From positions 496,001 through 560,000 of the forward strand of contig NZ_LUAX01000007.1 in NCBI RefSeq assembly GCF_001695575.1: a stretch of 64,000 nt of DNA, given 5' to 3'. Position numbers and translations under genes: made by a program. The notes beneath the pieces were generated by a model, which saw only the letters and a program-made list of their open reading frames with translations, was not told the origin of the DNA and made no database searches. Positions 16,711 to 25,455 of the stretch are shown in pieces; within the stretch, counting starts at the first letter, position 1; each line of letters opens with the position of its first letter. This DNA is from Vibrio europaeus. GTDB lineage: Bacteria; Pseudomonadota; Gammaproteobacteria; Enterobacterales; Vibrionaceae.

Positions 16711-16740
16711 ATTCCGAGTAAGCCTTCACTTACTCGGAAT
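16711..16740. terminator. Bidirectional hairpin between hcr and the EamA gene
   Basis: A perfect 12-bp stem (ATTCCGAGTAAG with its complement) around a six-base loop, between convergent stop codons. The T tract is weak on both strands. Confidence 0.65.
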
Positions 16741-16745
16741 CCTTT

Positions 16746-17642
16746 CTATCGTGCTAAATTACCAAACGCTTTAGTCGCACTCTTTTGCATCGATACAGGC
16801 TTAACGATTAACCCAATCCCAACCAAAAACAGTCCAGAGGCAATGATCTGTGCCATAGACAGCACCTCATCATACATAAAGTAACCACTCACTAAAGCAA
16901 ACACTGGTACAAGTAACGTCAGTGGCGCAGTGGTACTTAACGGGTACTTAATCAGCATCAGATTCCACACCCAGTATCCAAACAGAGTGGTTGGATACGC
17001 CTGAAATACCACGGCTATCGTCGTGTTCCAATCCCACTGTTCAAACGCCTGCCAGATGATCGCTTCACCATGCAGAGACACGGCAAATAGAACAAGTGGC
17101 AGGGGCGAAAAGAGCATTCCCCACACATTGAACGCGAATGCCTGTGTCGTCTTCGACGCTTTAACAATGACTCCCATCAAGGTCCAAGAACATGCCGCGA
17201 TCATAATCAATGCAACGCCCTTCAAAGTGACATTCCCTGTCGTCGCTGAAACCAGTACCGCCAAGGCACACATCGCTAATGCCGCCCCAACAATTTTACG
17301 CAGCGGTGCCTGCTCTTTAAAAATCCAAATCCCGACCGCCATGCCGATAAGTACATTGGTTGACAGTAGAACGGAAGACATTCCAGACGAAAGTCCTGCT
17401 GTGATAGACCAAGAGGCCATTCCCCACACGCCAACCCCAAACACGATGCCGTAGCCGACTAGGTAACGCCACGCGACATTTGGCCTAGCAATAAAGAAGA
17501 TCGCAGGAATCACCGCAAGCGCAAAACGTGCTGCTGTTGCCAATAAGGGGTGAACACTGGTTACCCCCATCTTAATCATCGAGAAGTTAAATCCCCATAT
17601 AGCCATGACAAGCACGGCGAGCAATAAGTCATTTCTTTTCAT
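16746..17642 (-). CDS. EamA/YdeD-like drug/metabolite exporter
   Basis: A 298-residue DMT-superfamily protein with ten predicted membrane segments in two EamA repeats. The opening LLAVLVMAIWGFNFSMIKMG, the RFALAVIPAIFF segment and the IFKEQAPLRKIVGAALA loop align by eye with E. coli EamA, a cysteine/O-acetylserine exporter. The substrate may differ. It is divergent from a MocR-type PLP regulator 92-98 bases away, which probably controls it. MocR proteins often sense amino acids or vitamin B6, which would fit amino-acid export. Confidence 0.85.
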   Translation of the reverse strand: MKRNDLLLAVLVMAIWGFNFSMIKMGVTSVHPLLATAARFALAVIPAIFFIARPNVAWRYLVGYGIVFGVGVWGMASWSITAGLSSGMSSVLLSTNVLIGMAVGIWIFKEQAPLRKIVGAALAMCALAVLVSATTGNVTLKGVALIMIAACSWTLMGVIVKASKTTQAFAFNVWGMLFSPLPLVLFAVSLHGEAIIWQAFEQWDWNTTIAVVFQAYPTTLFGYWVWNLMLIKYPLSTTAPLTLLVPVFALVSGYFMYDEVLSMAQIIASGLFLVGIGLIVKPVSMQKSATKAFGNLAR

Positions 17643-17740
17643 ATTCGTCCCTCTTATGTTTTTCCACAGTATCCCTTGAGTGACAAATCATATACAGATA
17701 CAATTTTTTAAATAAAAACCAGTACAGTTCAGGGATGGAA

Positions 17741-19144
17741 ATGAGCATCTACCAACAGCTAGCGAATCAATTTATTGAAGAGATAGAAAACGGCAAAAGA
17801 GTCGAAGGGGGTAGAATGCCATCGCTTAGGCAGCTAGCCAAACAGCAATCCGTCAGCATGTCTACAGTGGTCAGTTGCTATCAAGAACTGGAATCGCAGG
17901 GTTGGATTCACTCTAGACCACAAGCGGGTTACTTTGTTTCACCTCGCAAGCCAGTACACTCAACACCAGACTGGGCTCAGTTTGAAAGTAAGGTCTCTCA
18001 CGTCATCAGAAGTTCACCAACCCACAGTGCGAAAAGTGGTCCATTGGGCGTGTCGAGCACCTCGGCGGATGAACAGTCTGTGGTTGAACTGGAACGCAGC
18101 TTTCGCCGTGCACTGAAACGGATGGGAGACAGGCTCAATCACTATCCCGATATTCAAGGCGAGCCGCTACTGCGCAGTGCTTTATCTACCCACTTTGCCA
18201 AGCTCGACTTACATTTTAATCCCGACCAGATCGTCGTTACCGCGGGGTGTATGTCTTCGATCAAAGCAGCACTAGAATCCTGTACCAAACAAGGCGACAC
18301 CATCGCGATAAGCTCTCCTTGCTTCAATGGTATTTTGGAACTGCTGGGAAAAATGTCACGCAAGATCATTGAGATCCCTTCTTTGAATGATGGTATCGAC
18401 CTTGAACAACTTGAAGCGCATCTCAAGCACAGACGTGTCGATGCAGCGATATTTTGCACCTCGCATATGAATCCACAAGGCATCAATATGTCGGCTAACC
18501 AGAAACAAAAGCTAGCTCAGCTCGCCAATGAGTACCGTATCCCAGTGATCGAAGACGATGTCTATATGGAGCTCTCCTACTCTTCCCATACACCCTTACC
18601 GGCTAAATATTATGACAAGGACGGTTATGTCTTATGGTGTGGCTCTGTCTCAAAAAGCCTTTCACCCAGTTACCGTTTAGGCTGGTGTCTTCCGGGAAGA
18701 TACCTAGATACGTACAAAACCCAATTTGCATCGGCAAGTTATGGCGTTGCCTTGCCAACCCAACTCGCCGTGGCGGATTTTGTCGAATCAGGTCAGTACG
18801 CCAAGCATGTAAAAAGAAGGCGCACCCAGTTACTTAGCCTGAGGCAGCAATACCTTGACTACCTTACTCGGCATTTACCGCGTGAAGTGAAATTCAGTCA
18901 CCCACAAGGGGGGATGGTGCTATGGCTACAAATTCCCAATTTGGACCAACACGCCCTCGCGAAAAGTGTCGAACAGAATCAACTCGATGTCCGGCTTGGT
19001 CACCTATTTACCACGCTCAACCTGTATAGCGAGTGCATTCGAATCAATATGGGCTATCCATTACAGGGAGCGGTAAAAAATGAGTTAGACACCTTGATTA
19101 AGTTGATCCGAAAACACAATTCCACGATTAACGGAGAGACTTAA
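17741..19144 (+). CDS. MocR-type regulator (GntR HTH fused to PLP aminotransferase domain)
   Basis: A 467-residue fusion. Residues 1-70 form a GntR winged helix (RMPSLRQLAKQQSVSMSTVV, then ELESQGWIHSRPQAGYFV). Residues 120-460 form a fold-type-I aminotransferase-like domain with HYPDIQGEPLLR, VIEDDVYMELSY and the PLP lysine in CGSVSKSLSPSYRLGW. The start at 17741 has AGGGA five bases upstream and is preferred over 17735. MocR proteins use PLP as a sensor, not for metabolism. It is divergent from the EamA exporter, its likely target. Confidence 0.9.
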   Translation: MSIYQQLANQFIEEIENGKRVEGGRMPSLRQLAKQQSVSMSTVVSCYQELESQGWIHSRPQAGYFVSPRKPVHSTPDWAQFESKVSHVIRSSPTHSAKSGPLGVSSTSADEQSVVELERSFRRALKRMGDRLNHYPDIQGEPLLRSALSTHFAKLDLHFNPDQIVVTAGCMSSIKAALESCTKQGDTIAISSPCFNGILELLGKMSRKIIEIPSLNDGIDLEQLEAHLKHRRVDAAIFCTSHMNPQGINMSANQKQKLAQLANEYRIPVIEDDVYMELSYSSHTPLPAKYYDKDGYVLWCGSVSKSLSPSYRLGWCLPGRYLDTYKTQFASASYGVALPTQLAVADFVESGQYAKHVKRRRTQLLSLRQQYLDYLTRHLPREVKFSHPQGGMVLWLQIPNLDQHALAKSVEQNQLDVRLGHLFTTLNLYSECIRINMGYPLQGAVKNELDTLIKLIRKHNSTINGET

Positions 19145-19170
19145 CTCTTTCTTACAAAGAACATCAGGAT

Positions 19171-20832
19171 TTATAAAGTATGGTTATTCCAAAGCCGATG
19201 TAGATCCAAGTACCCATTCTTCTTCAATTGTAAACCTGAAACTTGCTTCGTTTTAGTCACAACCTTTTGTCCCCAAAATAAGGGCAGCAAATGGTGATGA
19301 TGTACTTTGGTGTTAATGATATCGAGTAGTTCTTGCTCGTCGCTCAAATTGGCAACGACTCTTTGTACATAAACTCTATGTTCTTCAAATTGGTCTTGGT
19401 TGAGAGCAAACCTCAAGGAAGTGGTAGTTAAAAGCCAATCATACAAGCCATAACGACTTGGCTGCTCCAACAGCTCTTCACACAAAAGCAGATCAATCTT
19501 ATCTCCATACTCATCGATCGCATCTAAGTCAGAGATCGGAAGACATCTCACTTTTAATCCCGTTTTCTCTATTGTTTCAGTTAGCCAGTTAATTAAGTGG
19601 CGTTTGTATTTGAGCCTCCATTGACTATGGCCAATGACGATCTCTCCCGACAACACCGGATATTCAGAGTATTCGTGATTCAACAAACCAAAATGACTTA
19701 TAATATCAATTCCTTGCTGTTTCGAGTAGATTATTCGCTGTTGTTGAATAAAAGTAAGCAGTGCTGCTAGTCCATCTTTGGTTATTGACACTGATTCCCT
19801 TAGCCTAATTGCTAAAGTCGAAAATGCTTGAATTGGATGCTTTTCGCTTTCGTGGTTTTCTGCTTCAAAGCTTAGGAAACTGTCCAATGACTTCCCTTCA
19901 TGGCAAAGATTTATCGTGCTGAGAAGAGCTCCCGTGGCAAAGTATTGAGAGTTTCTAACCAATACCAGTTTCTTGTCATCCCAATGAGTTAAATGAAGCG
20001 GTCCGGTACCTACACGGACACGACGCTGACCCAAAACCTGATACCTTTTTGTCGCAATTGAGGCATTTGGAGTAGTTAACGCGAAAACAAAGAGAGGATT
20101 AGGATCAAAAAGATCGATAAAGATAGCATTTTGCTCGCGATCGAAACCAACTCTAGCAACTTGCTTAAAGAGCCACTTATAAGGCCCCTCTGATGTGAAA
20201 AGTCTATCTAGACTCTCGATGATATCAAACTTGGTAAGTGGCAAGCCATCGTGGCATAGGACATGAGGATTTATCCAAAAGCAATAACGTTTACCCTGAT
20301 TCGTCACTGAGTATTCATAAGCAATATGATTGTGAATATGACCATTCTCATCAATTCGCAGCAACGTATCATACATGGCGCTGATAACCTGCATTTCTGC
20401 TGATACATAAGTCATCGCAGGATCTAGTTTATTAACTGGAGGATATTGAGTAACAGTCAACGTACTACTGGCTTTGTGAGCTTTTTCAGTTTCATGCATC
20501 AATAGATGTAATATTCTTGAAGCGAGAGAGCGATGAGCTTCTAGATACTTTGGTATTTGATCTAGGTTTCCTTCAGTGAGGTCGGCTTGTATACACTCAT
20601 ATAAGGCCTGATATAGAGATGCAACGATAGTAATTTTGCTATTTTTCCCTCTACCAACGGCTGGAGTCCAAAGTATCCAACCACACTGTTGAAGCATTTT
20701 GATAATGGTCGAAGTATTCCGCCTACTGGTAGAAAAAATTTCTTCGAGATCATCAATAGATACTTCATAGCCACGGCCATAGCTGAAATTGTTGAGTAAC
20801 TGCGACAATCTACGCAAGCGTAAGTCTTTCAT
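19171..20832 (-). CDS. SgrR-family transcriptional regulator (HTH plus oligopeptide-binding-like domain)
   Basis: A 553-residue protein with an SgrR-type N-terminal winged helix (LRRLSQLLNNFSYGRGYEVS, EEIFSTSRRNTSTIIKMLQQCGW) and a long C-terminal region similar to family-5 solute-binding proteins (DPAMTYVSAEMQVISAMYDTL, then FWINPHVLCHDGLPLTKFDI). In SgrR this domain senses sugar-phosphate stress or a peptide-like ligand. The ATG at 20830-20832 is chosen; a GTG start at 20877 would lie inside a strong hairpin. No sgrS/setA partner is visible. Its neighbours upstream are the type III-like genes, so a regulatory link is possible but unsupported. Confidence 0.82.
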   Translation of the reverse strand: MKDLRLRRLSQLLNNFSYGRGYEVSIDDLEEIFSTSRRNTSTIIKMLQQCGWILWTPAVGRGKNSKITIVASLYQALYECIQADLTEGNLDQIPKYLEAHRSLASRILHLLMHETEKAHKASSTLTVTQYPPVNKLDPAMTYVSAEMQVISAMYDTLLRIDENGHIHNHIAYEYSVTNQGKRYCFWINPHVLCHDGLPLTKFDIIESLDRLFTSEGPYKWLFKQVARVGFDREQNAIFIDLFDPNPLFVFALTTPNASIATKRYQVLGQRRVRVGTGPLHLTHWDDKKLVLVRNSQYFATGALLSTINLCHEGKSLDSFLSFEAENHESEKHPIQAFSTLAIRLRESVSITKDGLAALLTFIQQQRIIYSKQQGIDIISHFGLLNHEYSEYPVLSGEIVIGHSQWRLKYKRHLINWLTETIEKTGLKVRCLPISDLDAIDEYGDKIDLLLCEELLEQPSRYGLYDWLLTTTSLRFALNQDQFEEHRVYVQRVVANLSDEQELLDIINTKVHHHHLLPLFWGQKVVTKTKQVSGLQLKKNGYLDLHRLWNNHTL

Positions 20833-20870
20833 ATTCTTATTTAGTATTGATGCCCCATTAGCTAAAATTA

Positions 20871-20898
20871 AAGGCACCTAAAGCTCGATAGGTGCCTT
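20871..20898 (-). terminator. 10-bp-stem hairpin upstream of the SgrR-like gene
   Basis: AAGGCACCTA pairs perfectly with its complement around an eight-base loop. On the minus strand it is followed by TTTAATTTT, so it can stop transcripts arriving from 21142 onward. It could also act in the leader of the SgrR-like gene. Confidence 0.6.
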
Positions 20899-21079
20899 GC
20901 AAATAGGCTATTTCTCGGCATAAATTATTCATCCAGTGTTGTTATTTTCACATACAAGAAGTCCATCATTTTTATATAAGAGCCGTAAATTTGTTTTATT
21001 TAGACACAAATTTAAATAATCATCATGTCCAATATCACAAACAAGCTAAAACATCACTACCACTTCTTGGCTATCAAAT

Positions 21080-21107
21080 TTAATAATCTCAAGTATGAGA
21101 TTATTAA
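21080..21107. repeat. Perfect 12-bp inverted repeat, AT-rich
   Basis: TTAATAATCTCA and its complement flank AGTA, 35 bases beyond the stop of the 79-residue gene on the minus strand. With the A/T-rich flanks it may be a terminator or an operator; neither is certain. Confidence 0.5.
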
Positions 21108-21141
21108 TATTTGCAACCTTCCTTGGTTGCCAGATAGCTAT

Positions 21142-21381
21142 CTAATCTAAATGGTTAGATAGTAGGGAATAAATAAATTTGAATTCCTCAGTTTGTTTTA
21201 ACGCATGCAGAAAAACAATAGACTGACTGGTATAAGCAAGGTTCAACAATGTGCCTAAATTCGACTCATGTACCTGTTCACACATAATCGCAGCAACCAT
21301 ACAACCACGTACATTTTTGTCATTCACATCAATCTCTAACAACTGAGCACAACGAATTGCCTCTTGTACACGAGTCTCCAT
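21142..21381 (-). CDS. Small unknown protein (79 aa) of the type III-like locus
   Basis: A 79-residue, all-helical protein with no signal peptide. I do not recognise the family. Its C-terminal part (HALKQTEEFKFIYSLL) resembles the C-terminal part of the gene immediately upstream (NAMRHTEEFRMLLILN), so the two share a motif of the form hxAhxxTEEFxhhhxL. It follows that gene after a single base, so the two are co-transcribed. The low GC content and the neighbouring effector/chaperone pair suggest accessory origin. It could be a small chaperone, a regulator or an immunity-type protein; sequence alone does not decide. Confidence 0.6.
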   Translation of the reverse strand: METRVQEAIRCAQLLEIDVNDKNVRGCMVAAIMCEQVHESNLGTLLNLAYTSQSIVFLHALKQTEEFKFIYSLLSNHLD

Positions 21382-21382
21382 G

Positions 21383-21742
21383 CTACATAAACCTCACTAC
21401 AGCATCACCGTTTAATATAAGTAGCATTCGAAACTCTTCCGTATGACGCATAGCGTTCGCCAATAACTTTTCTCTGAAGCTCCAACCTTCATCTGACGCT
21501 CTAGATACATACTGTTCAAGCTCTGCAAGCGCACTCTTCTCCGATACATCTGGAGTACTTGCAATAGAAGCTAAAATGGATTTATTTACATTAGACGACA
21601 AATCAAAGTTTCTTTTTCGACTATCTTCTATCAGTGCTTTTAGAACCTTTTTCTTTTGTGCGCGAATCATACACATTTTTAACTCATGGCGATCAAATGC
21701 ATAACCAATTTCATCCAGTAGTTCTGTAACTTCCTGAAACAT
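21383..21742 (-). CDS. Small unknown protein (119 aa) of the type III-like locus
   Basis: A 119-residue, helical, charged cytoplasmic protein of no family known to me. Residues 1-60 are rich in K, R and E with coiled-coil character; residues 95-112 carry the TEEF-containing segment shared with the next gene. It has no membrane segment or signal peptide. The gene pair lies on the same strand as the effector-like and chaperone genes but is separated from them by about 640 bases with no gene, so it probably has its own promoter. Confidence 0.6.
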   Translation of the reverse strand: MFQEVTELLDEIGYAFDRHELKMCMIRAQKKKVLKALIEDSRKRNFDLSSNVNKSILASIASTPDVSEKSALAELEQYVSRASDEGWSFREKLLANAMRHTEEFRMLLILNGDAVVRFM

Positions 21743-22385
21743 ACTTTCTCCTAACTAAAACTAAACCGATCTTCTATACATGGTTAATTCCAGCCTGACG
21801 TTATATTTCATTTTAAACTCTATCTTTAGAACGAACTTGTACATCATCCTGATAGATTGTTTTTATTAATCGGCCTTCACTAAATCTCTAAACTAGCAAT
21901 AGCAATAGCAATAGCAATTTTCCTAAAATCAACACGCAATGTAGAAGTTTCTCGATGATCCCTTTTCTCAATAAAATTGGGAGATCAATGATTGCGAAAA
22001 CAAATTAATAGTACGGCTATCAGAAAAATAAACCATGAAACAAATAGGGCATAAAACTGCATGTTTTAGTGATCATCGTCACGTTAAAAATATTTTTAGT
22101 TAACAACAGTCATTTAAAATCAATAATTTAATGAAAGCAAATACCTACTACGTGAAGAGACAGCACGAGAAAGAGACAACAGGTCGAACCAGGACGTACA
22201 ATCGTGATTAAAACAACTAACGTAACAGTTAAGCGACAGTGGAAGGCTAGTCTAGTTAGGAAAATGGTGACTAGTAGTATTAGAAGTAAGCCATCTGAGG
22301 GGATCCACCTTGTTTTCTGGCAAAGTGGATCGGTTTATCAACATCAGTCTGATTTTTAGGAATAGACCATAGATAAAACAGTAAC
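21743..22385. other. 643-bp AT-rich intergenic region in the type III-like locus
   Basis: No open frame here looks coding; only fragments under 30 codons were found on the plus strand, and a 72-codon minus frame at 22280-22498 overlaps the chaperone gene and reads as a shadow. The stretch contains four tandem AGCAAT units at 21895-21918. It may hold the promoter of the two small genes. Confidence 0.55.
21895..21918. repeat. Four tandem AGCAAT hexamers
   Basis: A short perfect microsatellite in non-coding DNA upstream of the 119-residue gene. Length variation at such a tract could alter promoter spacing. Confidence 0.8.
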
Positions 22386-22859
22386 TTAGACTCTGATGTT
22401 ACTTGAGCTGAAAGAGTGAGTAACAGGCGTTGTTTCCTGTTCTTGAACTGGAGCTTCGTCCGCTGATAGGAGCTCATCCCATTCATGCGCTTTCTCAAGC
22501 AGCTCTGTCAGCGTTTCCTGAATCAAGCCAGAGCGATAATCAACTAACCTGACCGTAGTGAAAACAGATGCCTGTTCAGTACCTGAAAAAACACCGATAC
22601 CGGGTTCACCGCGAAGAGGTCCCATAGCGTACTCCGCAAACAACGAGAAAAGCTGTTTAGGTATCTGACTTGGAATAGCCACTGTTGTCGTTACAGAGAA
22701 GGCTAACTCCTGTAATACAGTATTGCCGACTATATTGACAACATAAGGGGGGCCCTCGGGACCTGCTGCTGAATGAACTTCAAAACAACAGACCTGGTTC
22801 TCATCAAAACTCAACTGCTCAACTGCCAACTCAGCGAGTATTTTTTTATATATATCCAA
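22386..22859 (-). CDS. CesT-like class I type III secretion chaperone
   Basis: A 157-residue acidic protein with the CesT/Tir-chaperone layout: an N-terminal helix (YKKILAELAVEQLSFDEN), a central curved sheet with strands such as VCCFEVHS and FTTVRLVDYRSG, and a final amphipathic helix ending EKAHEWDELL, the usual close of class I chaperones. A Pro/Gly-rich insertion near 30-40 and a polar tail after 135 are extra. Such chaperones bind the N-terminal part of one effector. The gene begins 27 bases after the effector-like gene, the normal pairing. No secretion-apparatus gene is in the window. Confidence 0.72.
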   Translation of the reverse strand: MDIYKKILAELAVEQLSFDENQVCCFEVHSAAGPEGPPYVVNIVGNTVLQELAFSVTTTVAIPSQIPKQLFSLFAEYAMGPLRGEPGIGVFSGTEQASVFTTVRLVDYRSGLIQETLTELLEKAHEWDELLSADEAPVQEQETTPVTHSFSSSNIRV

Positions 22860-22886
22860 CGGTAATCACTCCTGTTAGCTCACTAT

Positions 22887-23600
22887 TTACATCCCGAGCT
22901 GTAAATTTAGGTCCTTTTGTTGCTCATACGGCGCTATGAACTGAGCGTTAAATTCAGCATTCACTTTATGACTGAGGTCTTCACAGTGATTTCTTAGTTC
23001 AACCAGTTTTTTCTGGTCACCAGCTAAAGCCGGGGCTTGCTGTAAATACTCATCGGTCAGACGACTAAAAATGGCATCTTTACCAACGATAAAGCTAGAG
23101 AAGTTTTGGTTGATGAACTCTAGTGCGCCGCTATCCATATTTTCTAAGCCTAAACGTGTCTTATTGGCATCAGTGACATCGTCGAATGTGGCTGTCGAAG
23201 GATCGGTGCCAGGCTTTAAAAACTGGGCATCATTCTTAAAATCACTGGCTGTCTGGCTAAATGCTGCTTTCACTAAGTTTTGTACAGGGATACCCTCTGT
23301 TAACTGCTTTTGCACTTCTGATTTTATCTGAGTAGCTCTAGTCGTAAATGCACTCTCATTCTTGGTTACAGCTCTGCTGAAAAAATCAACAACGGCGTTC
23401 TTAACTCGTCCTGCCTTTGATAAATGCCCTAAATCTCGAGTCGCAGAAACCTGCCCACTACCATCCACGGTAATAGTGTAATCTTTACCCGTACCTAAGT
23501 TAAGGTGGAATCTCTGTTCTTCACCCGTGTTTACTTTATCAAACTGTAAGTTATTGCTAACCGCATTTGTAATTGCGGGGTTAACACCACTAATCGACAT
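22887..23600 (-). CDS. Putative type III secretion effector (237 aa)
   Basis: A 237-residue protein with no signal peptide and a Ser/Asn/Thr-rich N-terminus (MSISGVNPAITNAVSNN), typical of type III secretion signals. It is encoded immediately upstream of a class I chaperone. A strand-rich segment at about 25-55 (RFHLNLGTGKDYTITVDGSG) may be the chaperone-binding region. The remainder is helical, with a final QQAPALAGDQKKLVELRNH coil. I recognise no catalytic motif and cannot assign an activity. It could also be a secreted structural or regulatory protein; the call rests on gene pairing and composition. Confidence 0.55.
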   Translation of the reverse strand: MSISGVNPAITNAVSNNLQFDKVNTGEEQRFHLNLGTGKDYTITVDGSGQVSATRDLGHLSKAGRVKNAVVDFFSRAVTKNESAFTTRATQIKSEVQKQLTEGIPVQNLVKAAFSQTASDFKNDAQFLKPGTDPSTATFDDVTDANKTRLGLENMDSGALEFINQNFSSFIVGKDAIFSRLTDEYLQQAPALAGDQKKLVELRNHCEDLSHKVNAEFNAQFIAPYEQQKDLNLQLGM

Positions 23601-23824
23601 TTAATTCTTCCTTACTGCGAGGTTTATCTTGATTTGACATATACCTTAGCCCCAAATTAAAACGATTGTTATCAGTAACAGCCGAGCTATTTTAGAATCG
23701 ATAAAAGTTGAAAAATACTAATATAATCAGCTTATTAGTAAGGAAAATAATTATGTAAAAACAAGGTGTGGAATAGGAGAAAGGGTATAGGTGAAAAGAG
23801 GGCTCTGTAAACTTGTGAAAAAGA

Positions 23825-23858
23825 AAAAGCCCGACAAACATCTATTTGTCGGGCTTTT
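23825..23858. terminator. Strong bidirectional terminator beyond the YjiH-like gene
   Basis: A perfect 14-bp stem including AAGCCCGACAAA and its complement, with a six-base loop and A/T runs on both sides. Confidence 0.9.
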
Positions 23859-23880
23859 GGGGCTGAACAGTTCAGTTCGA

Positions 23881-25254
23881 TTAGAAGATCGCGTGTGCCA
23901 CGAGAACAATAATCGGTAGCGTCACTAACGTACGTAGTAGGAAAATTGCCACCAATTCTAGGAAGTTAATTGGCACCTTACTGCTTAAGATCACCGAACC
24001 TGTTTCTGACATGAAAATCAGCTGAGTAACAGACAGCGCTGCCACAATAAACTTGGTTAAATCCGCATTCACAGATGACGCCGCAATGATTGATGGAACA
24101 TACATATCAGTGAAGCCCACCAGCATAGTTTCTGCCGCCGCCGCTGCTTCTGGCACATTAAGCAGCTCTAGTAGAGGTACAAACGGAGCACCCAGCATAG
24201 AGAACAGTGGCGTCGCTTCTGCAACCACCAAGCCTAGTGTACCAATCGCCATAACAACAGGAAGAACACCAAACACCATATCTAGCGCGTTATGCACACC
24301 TTCTTTAGCCACTGAGCCTAAGCTTTTTACTTTGTCGGCACGTTTCAGTGCTAGCTCCATACCAAAGCCTAGAGTCGATTTACCTTCAGGAACAAGTTCA
24401 TCATCTCGATTCGGCGCACTACCATCAATGTAGAGATCTTTCTTGTAAGATAGCGGTGGCAGGAATTGAATCACCATCGCTGCGGCAACGCCAGACAAAC
24501 AGATCGCAAAGTAAAACGGTACAAAGTAGTTCGCTAATCCAACTTGAGTCAATACCACAAGCGAGAATGAAATACCCACTGGCGAGAACATAGTTGCAAC
24601 CACCGCTGCTTCACGCGCTGTGTATTTTTTATCTTCATACTGCTTGCTAGTTAAGATAACACCGACCGTACCGTCGCCTAACCATGAAGACATACAGTCA
24701 ATCGCCGCTCTACCTGGTAGACGGAAAACAGGGCGCATAAACTTACTCAGTAACGTACCCAATAGCTCTAGCAGACCAAAGTTAAGCAATAGCGGAAGTA
24801 ATAATCCCGCAAGGAAGAAAGTCACCACTAGCGATGGAAGCAAGTCATTTAAAACTAGACCACCCGTGTTACCGTTCCAGATGATCTCTGGCCCGATTTG
24901 ATGCAACGCCAGTAGCGTAAACAACGCACCTAACGAACGAATAACCAGCCAAGTTGGCGTCAGAATGAAAAGTCTTGTAAGCAGATAAGATTGCGTAACA
25001 AAAGTTGGCTTTAAAAGACTTGCGGCAAGTGATGCAAAAGCTGAAAAACAGATCACGCCTGTGACCGTCGGTAAAATCGCATCCCCTAGCAGCGCTTTAA
25101 CCCCTTTAGCCATTAAAGCCAGTGGGAAGGTAAAGTTACCGTCGTATGTTAGCGGTGCAAGGAAAAAGAATAATCCTAGCAATGATGGAATCGCAAACAT
25201 CAGCAGATTCCGGTTAGTTTTGTGGTTCTCTTCAACGAGAAGTGTATCGCTCAT
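23881..25254 (-). CDS. YjiH-type membrane transporter with nucleoside-recognition (Gate) domains
   Basis: A 457-residue membrane protein of the YjiH family, built of two Gate (nucleoside-recognition) repeats. Seen: about ten membrane segments, the SWLGDGTVGVILTSKQYEDKK region containing a polar helix break, and EAAAAAETMLVGFTDMYVPS in the second half. Members are annotated as nucleoside or small-molecule transporters, but the substrate is not established. GGGAG lies upstream of the ATG. It is a single gene with its own terminator. Confidence 0.85.
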   Translation of the reverse strand: MSDTLLVEENHKTNRNLLMFAIPSLLGLFFFLAPLTYDGNFTFPLALMAKGVKALLGDAILPTVTGVICFSAFASLAASLLKPTFVTQSYLLTRLFILTPTWLVIRSLGALFTLLALHQIGPEIIWNGNTGGLVLNDLLPSLVVTFFLAGLLLPLLLNFGLLELLGTLLSKFMRPVFRLPGRAAIDCMSSWLGDGTVGVILTSKQYEDKKYTAREAAVVATMFSPVGISFSLVVLTQVGLANYFVPFYFAICLSGVAAAMVIQFLPPLSYKKDLYIDGSAPNRDDELVPEGKSTLGFGMELALKRADKVKSLGSVAKEGVHNALDMVFGVLPVVMAIGTLGLVVAEATPLFSMLGAPFVPLLELLNVPEAAAAAETMLVGFTDMYVPSIIAASSVNADLTKFIVAALSVTQLIFMSETGSVILSSKVPINFLELVAIFLLRTLVTLPIIVLVAHAIF

Positions 25255-25455
25255 CTGACTACTCCCTAGATGACTACAATTTCACTAAAGGTGAATAAAT
25301 CTTCAATGTGAGCGATTATATATCCTAAAAAATCCAACACAAGCCAAATGTGCAATTTTATTCACCATTAATAAATAAAAAATCAAACTTAACATCTATA
25401 ACAATAACTAAACAACGAAACATAACACTAGAGAATATCTCAACAGTGATTGTGC

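Noticed and set aside
21895..21918. AGCAAT repeats as a phase-variable gene tract
   Set aside because: The repeats are outside any plausible reading frame, and six-base units would not shift a frame. They are kept only as a repeat.
22280..22498. 72-codon minus-strand frame
   Set aside because: It overlaps the chaperone gene in another frame and has no family features or ribosome site.
20878..23600. The AT-rich stretch as a mobile island with integrase or attachment sites
   Set aside because: No integrase, transposase, tRNA or flanking direct repeat was found. Foreign origin is plausible from composition only.
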